38,446 nt of DNA from an uncultured Pirellulaceae bacterium (GTDB lineage: Bacteria > Planctomycetota > Planctomycetia > Pirellulales > Pirellulaceae). The translations under genes were made by a program, and so were the position numbers. The notes under the pieces were generated by a model. The model did not search any database and was not told the origin of the DNA. It saw only the letters and a list, made by a program, of their open reading frames with translations. Positions 1 to 8,752 of the stretch are shown piece after piece (positions within the stretch are counted from its first letter, which is position 1; each line of letters opens with the position of its first letter). Where the stretch lies: the NCBI GenBank assembly GCA_938040995.1, contig CALHZT010000384.1, positions 1-38,446 on the forward strand, given 5' to 3'.

Positions 1-65
1 TCTTCCCCGACCACGCGTCACCCATCCCTATCCCAACAAACGCTTTCGCGATCGACTCAAGGTAG

Positions 66-138
66 GAGCCGTATGAGGTAATCCTTCACGTACGGATCTG
101 TGCGGGGGGCGGTCAGCAATGACCGTCCCTACCGCGAT
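66..138 (+). mobile_element. 3' end of a group II intron (domains V and VI)
   Basis: Bases 66-98 match the domain V hairpin of bacterial group II introns (GAGCCGTATGAGG, a short loop, then CACGTACGGATC). Bases 102-135 fold into a domain VI-like stem: GCGG (102-105) pairs with CCGC (132-135), and 106-115 pairs with 120-129 under a GCAA tetraloop. T130 and A131 are unpaired. A131 is where the branch-point adenosine is expected, seven bases before the likely 3' splice end GAT (136-138). The reverse transcriptase and 5' end would lie to the left of the window, so completeness cannot be judged. The motif and fold are visible here; intron activity is not. Confidence 0.8.
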
Positions 139-524
139 AGCCTTTTGGGAGGGCTTCGCTGGGGTCAGACCTGACCCTGTGCTTCCTTGTGACCCTGTGC
201 TTCATTCTCTTCTCTCGAATCTGAGCTGAGGAAACGTCAATATTCGTGAACGGTTACGAAGTTTCGGCCGCGCACCTCACTTCGTGATTGCTGTTTGTGA
301 GCGTCCCGTGTTTTTCTGCGACGGGTTCGCCCTGATTCGCCCTGCGCTTTCATTGAACGTTCGACATTCGGAGCAACTGGTTGGAAAGCCAATGCTTTCA
401 TGATCGTGGCACCATTCTCGCGATGATGAATAGTAAGCACACGTCGGGCACGCATTCTGAGACTTTGCCCATTCCTGACGCTCAGCCTTGGGGATTCACG
501 ATCAATAAGCAGCGGAGAAGTGAC
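139..524. other. Intergenic spacer with small palindrome and direct repeat
   Basis: This spacer lies between the intron end and the first gene. It contains the palindrome GGGTCAG/CTGACCC (162-168 and 171-177) and two copies of GACCCTGTGCTTC (174-186 and 191-203), which look like dispersed intergenic repeat debris. A GGAG ribosome-binding site lies just before the ATG at 525. No convincing gene is seen on either strand. Confidence 0.5.
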
Positions 525-1529
525 ATGTTTAGGCGACTTTTTGAAAAGGCTGTGCTGAGTTCGAACCGTTCGCGTCCGAATGGTGCTCGTGACGAACAGC
601 GGCTGGAGATTGGCGAAATCGAGTCGCTCGAACCACGCGAAATGCTTGCGGGTGATGTTGATGTGTTTGTCAGTTCTGCAGGAGATGTGCGCGTTGTTGG
701 AGACGCCGCTTCAAACGAAATTGGCGTTTTTCGCACTCCCGGCCGGCTGTTGCATATCCGGGGGAACGACAACACGACCATCACGCACGAAGGCAATACA
801 TCGAGCGAGATCTTTCTGGATGTGTTCGACAACGCCGGAAGTATTCGCCGTAATCTCACGATCGATATGAACGCAGGTGATGACGTGGTGAGTCTGGCGG
901 ACGTTGGTATCAACGGGAACCTTAAAGTTCAGTTGGGCCAGGGCAGCGACTTGTTTGACATGCGCACCAGCTTTGTCGGAAACAATGTTGTTGTGAATGG
1001 CGGCGGTGGTCAGTACGCCGACTATCTTTCGATGGAGTCCGTTTCCGTGATCGGCAACCTGAAAATGAATGCCGGCGCGAGTGCCTTGTTCAGTGACACC
1101 ATGCGACTGAGGAGCGTCCTGGTTGCCGGCAACAGTACGCTCGTTGGGTCAGCCAACGGGCATCAGGTCCTTATTGACGGCGTTGTGATTTTGGGGAACT
1201 CACGAATCAGCACCGGGCAGGGCGGCGACTCGGTAAATATCACCAGTTTCGAGGTTGAGAAAGCTTCGAGCATTTCGACAGGCTCCGGACATGACCTGAT
1301 TGAAGTAGGTGCGCTCACGACCGTTGGTGATTTTCGTGTTTCGGCGGGAAGCGGCAATGATGTCGTAAGGTTCGTGGAAAATGACGGACTGAATTCAGAG
1401 TTTCATGGGAGCGTGCGCTACAACGGAGGTTCAGGAATCGACGAGCTTACATTGCGAGGCGATACCTTCTATGCCCATTTGGGCTCACCTGTCATGTCGC
1501 AGTTTGAATTCGTATCGGCCATCCTTTAA
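525..1529 (+). CDS. LEPR-XLL-type surface/extracellular repeat protein
   Basis: The product is 334 residues. The start was set at the ATG at 525 because GGAG lies about 8 bases upstream and the protein then opens MFRRLFEKAV; the frame stays open upstream to 381. Residues about 34-43 read SLEPREMLAGD, the LEPR-XLL motif found at the N-terminus of many planctomycete exported proteins. The rest is low in Cys and rich in Gly, Asp, Asn and Val, with recurring GNLKV, GSGHD and GSGND-type turns about 20-25 residues apart, as in beta-helix or RTX-like folds. No catalytic motif is seen. It is probably an exported structural or adhesive protein; that role is inferred. It converges on hemY with only 18 bases between the stops. 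Confidence 0.75.
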   Translation: MFRRLFEKAVLSSNRSRPNGARDEQRLEIGEIESLEPREMLAGDVDVFVSSAGDVRVVGDAASNEIGVFRTPGRLLHIRGNDNTTITHEGNTSSEIFLDVFDNAGSIRRNLTIDMNAGDDVVSLADVGINGNLKVQLGQGSDLFDMRTSFVGNNVVVNGGGGQYADYLSMESVSVIGNLKMNAGASALFSDTMRLRSVLVAGNSTLVGSANGHQVLIDGVVILGNSRISTGQGGDSVNITSFEVEKASSISTGSGHDLIEVGALTTVGDFRVSAGSGNDVVRFVENDGLNSEFHGSVRYNGGSGIDELTLRGDTFYAHLGSPVMSQFEFVSAIL

Positions 1530-1547
1530 ACGGTGTCCGGGTTCGCT

Positions 1548-3008
1548 CTACCTTGGGCCAGAAAGTAAACTTTGGGCCGCAAGCATTCCGCTCCGAATGC
1601 ACTGCGGAATGCCAATGCCGCGGAACGCGTTGCCGGCGATGGCAAGATTGGGAATCTTCTCCGCGAGCGATTCAATTCCTGCGACTCGTTCCAGATGCCC
1701 GACGTGGTACTGAGGCGTGACGGATCGCCAGCGAGTCAGATGTTGCATAGCAGGTTCGCCATTCGCACCGAGCGTCTTTTCTACCTGCGATACGGCAATC
1801 GCAGTGAGTTCCTCGTCAGGTAACTGGACAAGGTCCGGGCGAAGTGCGCCACCAAGGAACACACGGAGCAGGACATGATCCTTGGGCGCCCGATCGGGAA
1901 ACTTGCGATGCGAAAAACTGATTGCCACCGCATCCTGTTTTTCGATCGTTGGGATGACCATCCCAAACGCGTCGAGCGGATGCCGGATATCGGAAACGCG
2001 ATAACCAAGGCAGACTACGGCGACTCCCGCATGTTCGATATCACCAATCTCGCGACTGAGGTCTGCGAACTGCGGTTGAAGAAGCTGCGATGTGATGGGA
2101 GCAGGAGTCGCCAGGACCACGCCATCAAACGACTCACGCTGCGTACCTGCCGGGCCGGATGATTCAACGATCCACTTCGCACCCGATTCTGTTGTCGAGC
2201 GTTCAAGTTTGGTCACGCCGCTGCCCAGTCGCACTGCGCCGTGCTCGAGTTGGTCGGCAACATGCTGCACGAAAGATTCGAGCCCGTTTTTGGCCGTCCG
2301 AAACATGCCGTACCTCGCTCCCGCAGAGTCTTCTTTCGCCTTTTTTGCCTGTTGCCGGAGCCCAGCCGTCAGGCTTCCGAAACGTTTTTCCAGTTCGACG
2401 AACTGAGGCAACGCGGCGGCGATACTCAGCTTTTCCGGATCAGCTGTGTAGATGCCACTGACCAGCGGCTGGATCAGGTGATCGAAAGCCTCTTGTCCGA
2501 CTCGACGCACAGCAAACTCCTGCAGCGATTCGCTGACGGTTTTTTCAGGTTGGCCGGCGATCCATCGCTCGCGCAGCACACGGAGTTTCGCAGGGAAACT
2601 GAGGAGCTTCGAACGCAAAACGGGGGCGACCTTTGTTGCAGCCATCAACCGGAATCCATCCGGCACCGGATGAGTCTCGCCGCGATGAAGTACGAATGCC
2701 CGTCGGAATTCCTCATTGGTCGGAATCAACTGCGACTCGAAACCTGCGTCTTTTGCCAGTTGGCCTGCCCATGGGACTTGCTCGTTGATGATGAAGCTGT
2801 CCGCGCTTTCTTCCAACAAGAATCCGTTCTTGCGTACGGAGCGTACGACACCGGCGACTCGATCCGTTGACTCGAAGACAGTAACGTTTGGAGCCGTTTT
2901 ATTTCGGCTGCCCTTGCTGGTATTGGACTGCAGGTAGAATGCCGCGGAGATTCCGGAAAAGCCGGCACCGATGACGGCGAATTTCTGGCTGGTTGAATCG
3001 TCGCTCAT
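1548..3008 (-). CDS. hemY: Protoporphyrinogen/coproporphyrinogen oxidase (FAD-dependent)
   Basis: The product is 486 residues and belongs to the FAD-dependent HemY/HemG-type porphyrinogen oxidases, which carry out a late oxidation in heme synthesis. Near the N-terminus FAVIGAGFSGISAAFYL is the dinucleotide-binding GxGxxG loop, followed by VTVFESTDRVAG, where the acidic residue binds the FAD ribose. The C-terminus has the usual GNAFRGIGIPQCIRSG FAD-contact segment. Length fits the family. The ATG at 3008 overlaps the stop of the upstream kinase by one base (TGATG), which suggests translational coupling; a TTG three bases earlier is a weaker alternative. Whether it makes protoporphyrin or coproporphyrin cannot be told from sequence alone. 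hemB lies 23 kb away on the same strand. Confidence 0.9.
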   Translation of the reverse strand: MSDDSTSQKFAVIGAGFSGISAAFYLQSNTSKGSRNKTAPNVTVFESTDRVAGVVRSVRKNGFLLEESADSFIINEQVPWAGQLAKDAGFESQLIPTNEEFRRAFVLHRGETHPVPDGFRLMAATKVAPVLRSKLLSFPAKLRVLRERWIAGQPEKTVSESLQEFAVRRVGQEAFDHLIQPLVSGIYTADPEKLSIAAALPQFVELEKRFGSLTAGLRQQAKKAKEDSAGARYGMFRTAKNGLESFVQHVADQLEHGAVRLGSGVTKLERSTTESGAKWIVESSGPAGTQRESFDGVVLATPAPITSQLLQPQFADLSREIGDIEHAGVAVVCLGYRVSDIRHPLDAFGMVIPTIEKQDAVAISFSHRKFPDRAPKDHVLLRVFLGGALRPDLVQLPDEELTAIAVSQVEKTLGANGEPAMQHLTRWRSVTPQYHVGHLERVAGIESLAEKIPNLAIAGNAFRGIGIPQCIRSGMLAAQSLLSGPR

Positions 3009-4768
3009 CAAAATTCGGTCTCAAGCGTCTCTCGCGCCTCTTCGACCACTTCGTTCGCCCACGTGTTGTGTTTGTAGATCTGAATGATTCCTTCAAGGAT
3101 CCCCCGCGCCTGTGCAGTGTCGGTCGAGATCAGGTCCTTGGCGGATGACAGACGTTCCTGAACGGCTTCGATTGCTGTATCACGATCTCGCTGAATTTTT
3201 GTATTCAGATCATCAAGGTGTACCTGGCACAGTTTGATGCACTCTTTCTCACGCATCGTGGCGTTTTCGTCGTTCGCATAGACCTTGATAATCGCATCGA
3301 AGGTCTTTGCAGCTTCGGCTGGATTGAGCTTCTCCTGCTGCATGGCATCCAGAACCGCACTTTCAACCGGCGCAAGTGTCCGTGACGGGCCGACTCTCGC
3401 GAACACGTCGAATGTCCTTTCCAGTCGCATGAGGTCTATTTGTTGACCAATTTTGATGACTTCGGCGTTTCTTTCGTCGTCAGGAAACCGTCGCGTGAAT
3501 TCGGTAACGGTATCTTCTGCGCGAATCAACTGCTCGGGTGTTTCTTTGGCAACGTTTTTAATCTCAGCATACAGCTGATCGGCCGAGGGCGGTTTTCTCA
3601 GCTGCCACGTCACGATGAAGAGCAACGCGAGCAGCGACATCAGGCAGGTGACTACCCCAACGTGCCTCCAGAAGGACTCGTCCGGCGCCTCCTCCGTGAT
3701 CAGATTCTTGCGACGATGTTCATTCACCACCGTATAGTGAGTCGCTTCGCCGGGGCTATCAGCGAGCATTGATTGCGAGACGGTCCTCGCAGCGGGCGTT
3801 GCGACCGCCGCCGAAGACGAGCCGCCGCCCGATGGCGCTTCGTAGGCCGTTTCCAGTTGAGCGAACTCTTCTTCCGTCATCTGTTCGCTAACATCAACCT
3901 GTGTCTCGTCTCTGGACTCGGTGACTTTGAGCACCCCGCCTTCGTTGATGGACAAGGCATGAAGGATCGCCTTCAGTCGGTTGGAGAGCGCCCTTGCGGT
4001 AGGGACACGCTCGTCCGGCGGCTTGCTGAGCAATTGCGTGATGACCTGCTCGAGTTCTTCGGGTGTGTCCTCGGCGACTCGACGCACAGGAACCGGTTCG
4101 TTGTATCGAACCTTGTGGATAACCTCGGCCATCGACTTGCCACGAAACGGCGGATAGCCGGACAGCAGGCAGTACATGACACTGCCAAGGCTATAGAGGT
4201 CGCTCTTCGCCGTGGCCCCAATTCCTTCCGCCTGCTCGGGCGACATGTAATCGGCGGTTCCGATGATTCCGCCGCTCACGGTGATCTGCGTGTTTCCGAA
4301 GAGCTTGGCAATTCCAAAATCTGTGAGTTTGATCTGTTCGTTTTCACCAAGCAGAAGGTTGGCTGGTTTCAAGTCGCGATGGACGATGCCATGATCGTGA
4401 GCGTGTTTGAGCGCCCCGCACATGCTGATCGCGAACGTGACGACTTCCCGCCAATGGAAACGACGGCCGGCGGCGAGTTCCTGCTGAAGACTGGGACCGT
4501 CGACTAGCTCCATGGCATAGTACAGGGTTCCGTCCTGTTCGCCGTAACCGAAGAGCTGCACGATGTTCGGATGCCGCAATTGTTCAAGGGAGCGAATTTC
4601 CGCTTCGAATCGCTCGCGAAAGCCGTGGTCACTGGCAAAGCCCTGAGAAAGAACCTTCACGGCGACTTGACGTCCCGTGTCACGATTGGCCGCTCGATAG
4701 ACTGTCCCCATTCCACCGCGTCCCAGCGGTTCGTCGAGGTCATACGGTCCTAGCGGCGGAAGCGGCAT
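3008..4768 (-). CDS. Membrane-anchored serine/threonine protein kinase
   Basis: The product is 586 residues. The kinase domain covers about residues 8-270: Gly-rich loop LGRGGMGTVY (15-24), ATP-binding Lys38 in VAVKVL, catalytic HRDLKPAN (130-137), DFG (150-152) and GTADYMSPEQ in the activation segment. A Ser/Gly/Ala-rich linker leads to one membrane segment (about 369-390, VGVVTCLMSLLALLFIVTW). The remaining 195 residues are charged, helical-looking and presumably outside the cytoplasmic membrane. All key catalytic residues are present, so it should be active. It lies upstream of hemY with a TGATG overlap. Its ligand and targets are unknown. Confidence 0.92.
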   Translation of the reverse strand: MPLPPLGPYDLDEPLGRGGMGTVYRAANRDTGRQVAVKVLSQGFASDHGFRERFEAEIRSLEQLRHPNIVQLFGYGEQDGTLYYAMELVDGPSLQQELAAGRRFHWREVVTFAISMCGALKHAHDHGIVHRDLKPANLLLGENEQIKLTDFGIAKLFGNTQITVSGGIIGTADYMSPEQAEGIGATAKSDLYSLGSVMYCLLSGYPPFRGKSMAEVIHKVRYNEPVPVRRVAEDTPEELEQVITQLLSKPPDERVPTARALSNRLKAILHALSINEGGVLKVTESRDETQVDVSEQMTEEEFAQLETAYEAPSGGGSSSAAVATPAARTVSQSMLADSPGEATHYTVVNEHRRKNLITEEAPDESFWRHVGVVTCLMSLLALLFIVTWQLRKPPSADQLYAEIKNVAKETPEQLIRAEDTVTEFTRRFPDDERNAEVIKIGQQIDLMRLERTFDVFARVGPSRTLAPVESAVLDAMQQEKLNPAEAAKTFDAIIKVYANDENATMREKECIKLCQVHLDDLNTKIQRDRDTAIEAVQERLSSAKDLISTDTAQARGILEGIIQIYKHNTWANEVVEEARETLETEF

Positions 4769-4956
4769 GTTGACTGTTGTTTGTTATGGGAAGGAAGTGG
4801 TACTCTGCGCGAAGAGCGCTTTGCCTTCTTTCATTTTAGTTTTGCGCCAGCGGAATCGTAAGCCGCGACCGAAAACGTGCGAATTGGAGCGCTTGGGCCT
4901 GGTTCGTGCTGGTTTTTCAGTATTGTGATGGCGTAAAAGAGGTGACGTCAAAACGA

Positions 4957-4988
4957 AAAAAGCCAGGCTTGTTTCCAAGCCCGGCCTT
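4957..4988 (-). terminator. Rho-independent terminator of the YTV-repeat gene
   Basis: Read on the minus strand, AAAGGCCGGGCTTG, a GAAA loop and CAAGCCTGGC form a stem with one mismatch, followed by six T. It lies about 43 bases after the stop at 5031, where a terminator for that gene is expected. Confidence 0.8.
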
Positions 4989-5030
4989 TGGATGTTGATC
5001 ACAAACCGTCGATGACGGCTTCGTTATGGC

Positions 5031-7265
5031 TTAGCCAGCGCAACCGCAGCTTGGCTCAGCAGCAACTGGTGCCGAGCAGCCACAGCTTGGAGCTGGAGCC
5101 GAGCAACCGCAGCTTGGAGCTGGTGCAGCACATCCGCCGCCACAGCTTCCACCACCGCAACCGCTGCCGCCACAACCGCATCCGCCGCCGAACAGGCCGC
5201 GAAGCAGTCCACGAATTGGGCCATTGCCACCGCCGATACCGCCCCAGCTTCCGCCGCCGAGGACACCACCGCCGAGCATGCCGCCACCGTAGCCAGCACT
5301 TGCACCGTAAGCAGCTCCACCGGCACTTGCACCGTAAGCAGCTCCACCAGCACCTGCACCGTAAGCAGCTCCGCCAGCACCTGCACATGGATCAGCAGGA
5401 GCTGCCATTGGTACAGTGATTGTCTGTGGAACCATCTTGGTAACGCAAACCTGGTAAGGAACTTCTTCGGTGTAAGGAACCTGAACGGTGTAGTTCTGCT
5501 GAACAGCTTCTACAACGTTGTTGTACGTCGTAACGTTTCGTGTACGAGTACGTGTTTGTGGAACCATGATCGTCGAAGTGACTTCTCGCGAACGAGTTTC
5601 GTTTCGGTACGAAGTCTGGTTGACCATTCGAGTGCGAGTTTCGCTCTTCATCGAAGTCTGGTTGACTGTTCGTGAACGAGTTTCGTTTCGGAAGGTCGTT
5701 TGAGGGACCATTCGAGTACGAGTTTCGTTACGGTACGAAGTCTGGTTGACTGTTCGTGAACGAGTTTCGTTTCGGAATGATGTCTGAGGAATCATTCGAG
5801 TACGAGTTTCGCACTTGTACGAAGTCTGGTTGACTGTTCGAGTACGAGTTTCGTTTCGGTAGGTCGTTTGAGGAACCATTCGAGTACGAGTTTCGCATCG
5901 CGACGAAGTCTTGTTGACTGTTCGTGTACGAGTTTCGTTTCGGAACGAGCACTTGTTAACCATTCGAGTGCGGGTTTCGCACTTGTAGGTGGTTTGCGGG
6001 ATCATGCGAGTGCGAGTTTCGCACTTCCATGACGTGTTGCAAACCATTCGGGTTCGCTGCTCACACTTGTAGCTTGTTACGCAGTAAGTGTAAGGGACTT
6101 TTTCGCAGACTGTGCGACGTACGCAGTAAGGAACGACCTTGGTTTCGCAAGATGGAACCCAAACACGCTTACAACACGTCTTTGGACAACAAGTTGGGTT
6201 ACCGCAAGCGTCTGTACCACGCTGCATGACAGTGTGCTGCTGAGTCTGATAGCTTCCGCCAGCGACGTTAACCGTTCGAGTGCGCTGCTCAGTGACAACT
6301 CGTCGAACCGTCTTGTAGCCAGTTCGCTGCTCTTGAACAGGAACGCGTACCGTGTAGTTCTGTGGAACCTGTGTCTTGACTGGGATACGAACAGTGTAGT
6401 TCTGTGCAACCTGAGTCGTAACAGGAACGCGAACGGTGTAGTTCTGAGCGACTTGCGTCGTAACAGGAACACGAACCGTGTAAGGAACCTGAACCTGAGT
6501 CGTTACAGGAACACGAACGGTGTAGTTCTGTGCGACCTGAGTCGTAACAGGAACACGAACGGTGTAGTTCTGAGCGACCTGAGTCGTAACAGGAACACGA
6601 ACGGTGTAGTTCTGAGCGACTTGAGTCGTAACAGGAACACGAACCGTATAAGGAACCTGAACCTGAGTCGTAACAGGAACACGAACGGTGTAGTTCTGAG
6701 CGACTTGAGTCGTAACAGGGACACGAACCGTGTATGGAACCTGAACCTGAGTCGTTACAGGAACCTGTACAGTGTAATTCTGAGCGACCTGAGTCGTTAC
6801 AGGGACCTGTACGTTGTAGTTGACCGTGCGGCTCTGCTGTTGCGGAACCATTACGGTGTAATTTTCTGAAACTTGACTGGTCGATGGGACACGACGAGTA
6901 ATGTTGTTCGTACGTGTACGGGTTTCCGTACGGTACTTCGTTACTGTGCGTGTGCGTGTTTCCATTGACCGTGTGGGCACCATGACCGTGCGTGTGGTCA
7001 TGCATCCGCCCGCCATCGAGCCACCGTCAGCCATAATGCCACCATCGGCAATCATGCCACCAGCTGCTCCGCCGCCATCAATGATGGCGCCGTCGACAAC
7101 GCTGCCGTCAGAAACAATGCCGCCTGTGGAATAACCACCGGCCATGCCACCAGATACAACCCCACCACATGCGGGGGCTGCAGACTGACAGCCACATTGT
7201 GCCTGCACTTGGCCGAATGCCAGTAGCATAGCTACGGGAATCGAGAACAGTGCTTTGCGCAACAT
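5031..7265 (-). CDS. YTV-repeat, Cys-rich cell-wall-type protein
   Basis: The product is 744 residues and resembles the Cys-rich 'YTV' proteins reported in planctomycete proteinaceous cell walls. A signal peptide is clear (MLRKALFSIPVAMLLAFGQVQAQ, cut near residue 22). A Gly/Asp-rich stretch follows. Residues about 136-310 are a 14-residue repeat (YTVRVPVTTQVAQN and variants). Residues 352-400 hold a dense Cys block (CCPKTCCKRVWVPSC). Residues about 399-560 are a second 14-residue repeat (RNETRTRMVPQTS type). A Gly/Ala/Tyr stretch and a Gly/Cys tail (PSCGCSAPAPSCGCS) end the protein. The Cys suggests disulfide cross-linking, and alternating polar and Val residues suggest beta strands. The start has a strong AAGGAGAG site and a terminator follows. 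The cell-wall role is inferred from the family. Confidence 0.88.
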   Translation of the reverse strand: MLRKALFSIPVAMLLAFGQVQAQCGCQSAAPACGGVVSGGMAGGYSTGGIVSDGSVVDGAIIDGGGAAGGMIADGGIMADGGSMAGGCMTTRTVMVPTRSMETRTRTVTKYRTETRTRTNNITRRVPSTSQVSENYTVMVPQQQSRTVNYNVQVPVTTQVAQNYTVQVPVTTQVQVPYTVRVPVTTQVAQNYTVRVPVTTQVQVPYTVRVPVTTQVAQNYTVRVPVTTQVAQNYTVRVPVTTQVAQNYTVRVPVTTQVQVPYTVRVPVTTQVAQNYTVRVPVTTQVAQNYTVRIPVKTQVPQNYTVRVPVQEQRTGYKTVRRVVTEQRTRTVNVAGGSYQTQQHTVMQRGTDACGNPTCCPKTCCKRVWVPSCETKVVPYCVRRTVCEKVPYTYCVTSYKCEQRTRMVCNTSWKCETRTRMIPQTTYKCETRTRMVNKCSFRNETRTRTVNKTSSRCETRTRMVPQTTYRNETRTRTVNQTSYKCETRTRMIPQTSFRNETRSRTVNQTSYRNETRTRMVPQTTFRNETRSRTVNQTSMKSETRTRMVNQTSYRNETRSREVTSTIMVPQTRTRTRNVTTYNNVVEAVQQNYTVQVPYTEEVPYQVCVTKMVPQTITVPMAAPADPCAGAGGAAYGAGAGGAAYGASAGGAAYGASAGYGGGMLGGGVLGGGSWGGIGGGNGPIRGLLRGLFGGGCGCGGSGCGGGSCGGGCAAPAPSCGCSAPAPSCGCSAPVAAEPSCGCAG
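5586..6071 (-). repeat. Coding tandem repeat, 42-base unit (RNETRTR array)
   Basis: About eleven units of 42 bases encode 14-residue motifs such as FRNETRSRTVNQTS and YKCETRTRMIPQTS. Units alternate between a T-V-N-Q and an M-I/V-P-Q ending, so the higher-order period is 84 bases. Cys replaces Asn in several units near the Cys block. Confidence 0.85.
6336..6860 (-). repeat. Coding tandem repeat, 42-base unit (YTVRVPV array)
   Basis: About twelve units of 42 bases encode YTVRVPVTTQVAQN or YTVRVPVTTQVQVP. Several neighbouring units are nearly identical at the DNA level, so copy number could change by recombination. The reverse strand stays open across the array as a side effect of the repeat. 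Confidence 0.88.
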
Positions 7266-7839
7266 CCAAACTCTCCTTACTTAGTTACAAACGAAAAACA
7301 CATAAGTGTTTCTTGTGAATCATTTCAACGACTGATTTCAGTCGCCAGGTTTTATGTTCACGCGATCCGAAGACGCGGTTATTCCGTTACCTCGCGATCG
7401 AATCCGAAGACCGATGCGGTGTTAAAATTGGTAGGCGAGGCTGTATGCAACGCTCCCAACCATTCCGTCGTCTTGCGTTTGGTTTGCAGATAAGAGAAAA
7501 GGAGTGGTCTTCGTTGTTTGGGTATTTTGTGTGCGAGTTTGGTGGTTGGTGATGACTTTGCGGGCTCAATCGCGGCTACCTATAAAGTCAAAGAATTCGG
7601 GACTGGCCGTCATCGTTTTGATAACAAAGCAAGGTCTGGTGGCCTTCCCTGGCCGCTCGTTGCAGCCGCGGCTGTTGCTGTAACTCATTCAGGGTATGAG
7701 ATTTACGGCTTAGGTGAACTAATGGTGATGGGGTAGGCATATAGAATGCAAAAGCAATAGGTACAGTCAGTGGGTGGGCCAAAGTCGGTTTTTGGCCGGG
7801 CGCCGCACCGGCAGGAGCCACGCTTTTCAGGGAGTCGCA
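7266..7839. other. Intergenic region between divergent envelope genes
   Basis: This 574-base spacer separates two divergently transcribed envelope genes. Just upstream of the YTV gene lies a small hairpin (AAACAC 7296-7301, loop ATAA, GTGTTT 7306-7311) that could sit in its 5' leader. Upstream of the 7840 gene there is a TATAGAAT-like stretch near 7739-7747 and a GC-rich GCCGGGCGCC segment. No convincing gene is seen. Promoter positions are guesses. Confidence 0.4.
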
Positions 7840-8679
7840 ATGAAAAATATCAAACCAATACTCACCGTCACCTTTGTTCTCTCCATGCTCGTGGGTAGCT
7901 CAGCCGACGCGTGCAACCGCTGCAAAACGGCGGTCCGTCACGTCAAGAAGAGGTACGACGGTCGATACGACGCATTAAAGGCAAGTGTCGATGCCGAACG
8001 AGCCGCGATCAAATGTGCACGTCGTGACGCTTACAAGCGACTTGCACTCGATCGCCGTGCTGCCACCAAGTTGTGTGGTCACGCCAGAAAGTGCGCGCTG
8101 AATGAAATTCGACTTGCTCGAAAAGCCGTCACGAAGAGCTACCATTACGAGATGAAGGCGCTTCGTAAGTCATACGCGGCTTCGCTGGCAGCCCTGCGGA
8201 ACTCTTACGAAGTCGTGGTAGCCAAGGTTCCAGCGACTTATTGCACGATGGCGACGCCGGTTGTTGTGTCAACAACGACATGCGAATCGTACGAAGTGCC
8301 TACCATCGTGGCACCTGCGCCGGAATGGGCTGCTCCGGAAGTGATTTTTGAAGAGGCGACGCCATGGACGCCAGTCCCTCCAGCGGAAGTGCCTTACGAG
8401 ACGCCAGCTCCCTACGAAAACGAGTATGAGTACGGACCGGAATCGAGTACCGACTGGGAGCTTATCGAAGAAGCTCCCTTGCCGGCGCCATCCTACGAGC
8501 CGACACCTGCTCCTCCGGAACTGATCCTGCCGACGGGATACAACTACCGGGTGCCAAAGAGCCGATCGGTCGATGTGACGAAAGTCAGAACGAAGACGAA
8601 GGAAGTCGTACGGACGGTTGATCACTCCAGCAGCCGCCGCGTCGCGATAGGAAATCTGCTCCGCTTGTTCGGCATCTAG
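7840..8679 (+). CDS. Secreted Cys-containing, proline-rich-tail protein of unknown function
   Basis: The product is 279 residues. The ATG at 7840 follows AGGGAG and opens a signal peptide (MKNIKPILTVTFVLSMLVGSSADA). Residues about 25-125 are strongly basic, helical and Cys-containing (CNRCK, IKCARRD, KLCGHARKC), rich in Arg/Lys/Ala like a coiled coil. Residues about 150-235 are rich in Pro, Glu, Ala and Tyr (PEWAAPEV, YETPAPYENEYEYG) and acidic. The C-terminus turns basic again (KVRTKTKEVVRTV). The protein therefore has opposite charges in different segments. I do not recognise a family. It faces the YTV-repeat gene divergently, and both are Cys-bearing exported proteins, so a shared envelope role is possible but inferred. 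Confidence 0.75.
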   Translation: MKNIKPILTVTFVLSMLVGSSADACNRCKTAVRHVKKRYDGRYDALKASVDAERAAIKCARRDAYKRLALDRRAATKLCGHARKCALNEIRLARKAVTKSYHYEMKALRKSYAASLAALRNSYEVVVAKVPATYCTMATPVVVSTTTCESYEVPTIVAPAPEWAAPEVIFEEATPWTPVPPAEVPYETPAPYENEYEYGPESSTDWELIEEAPLPAPSYEPTPAPPELILPTGYNYRVPKSRSVDVTKVRTKTKEVVRTVDHSSSRRVAIGNLLRLFGI

Positions 8680-8705
8680 CCGCCAATCTTTTCATCCACA
8701 AAACG

Positions 8706-8732
8706 AAAGCCGCATCAGATGATGCGGCTTTT
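8706..8732 (+). terminator. Terminator between convergent genes
   Basis: AAAGCCGCATC (8706-8716), loop AGAT and GATGCGGCTTT form a perfect 11-pair stem with a short T run. It lies 26 bases after the stop of the rightward gene and 20 bases before the stop of the leftward one, so it can serve both. Confidence 0.85.
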
Positions 8733-8752
8733 GGTGATTCAAGTGTCATCAG

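Noticed and set aside
3773..4507. Plus-strand open frame opposite the first kinase
   Set aside because: It is antisense to conserved kinase motifs and Arg-rich, typical of shadow frames in this base composition.
6234..6869. Plus-strand open frame of 211 codons inside the YTV gene
   Set aside because: It is a shadow of the 42-base repeat read on the other strand; its product is a low-complexity Leu/Asn/Arg repeat.
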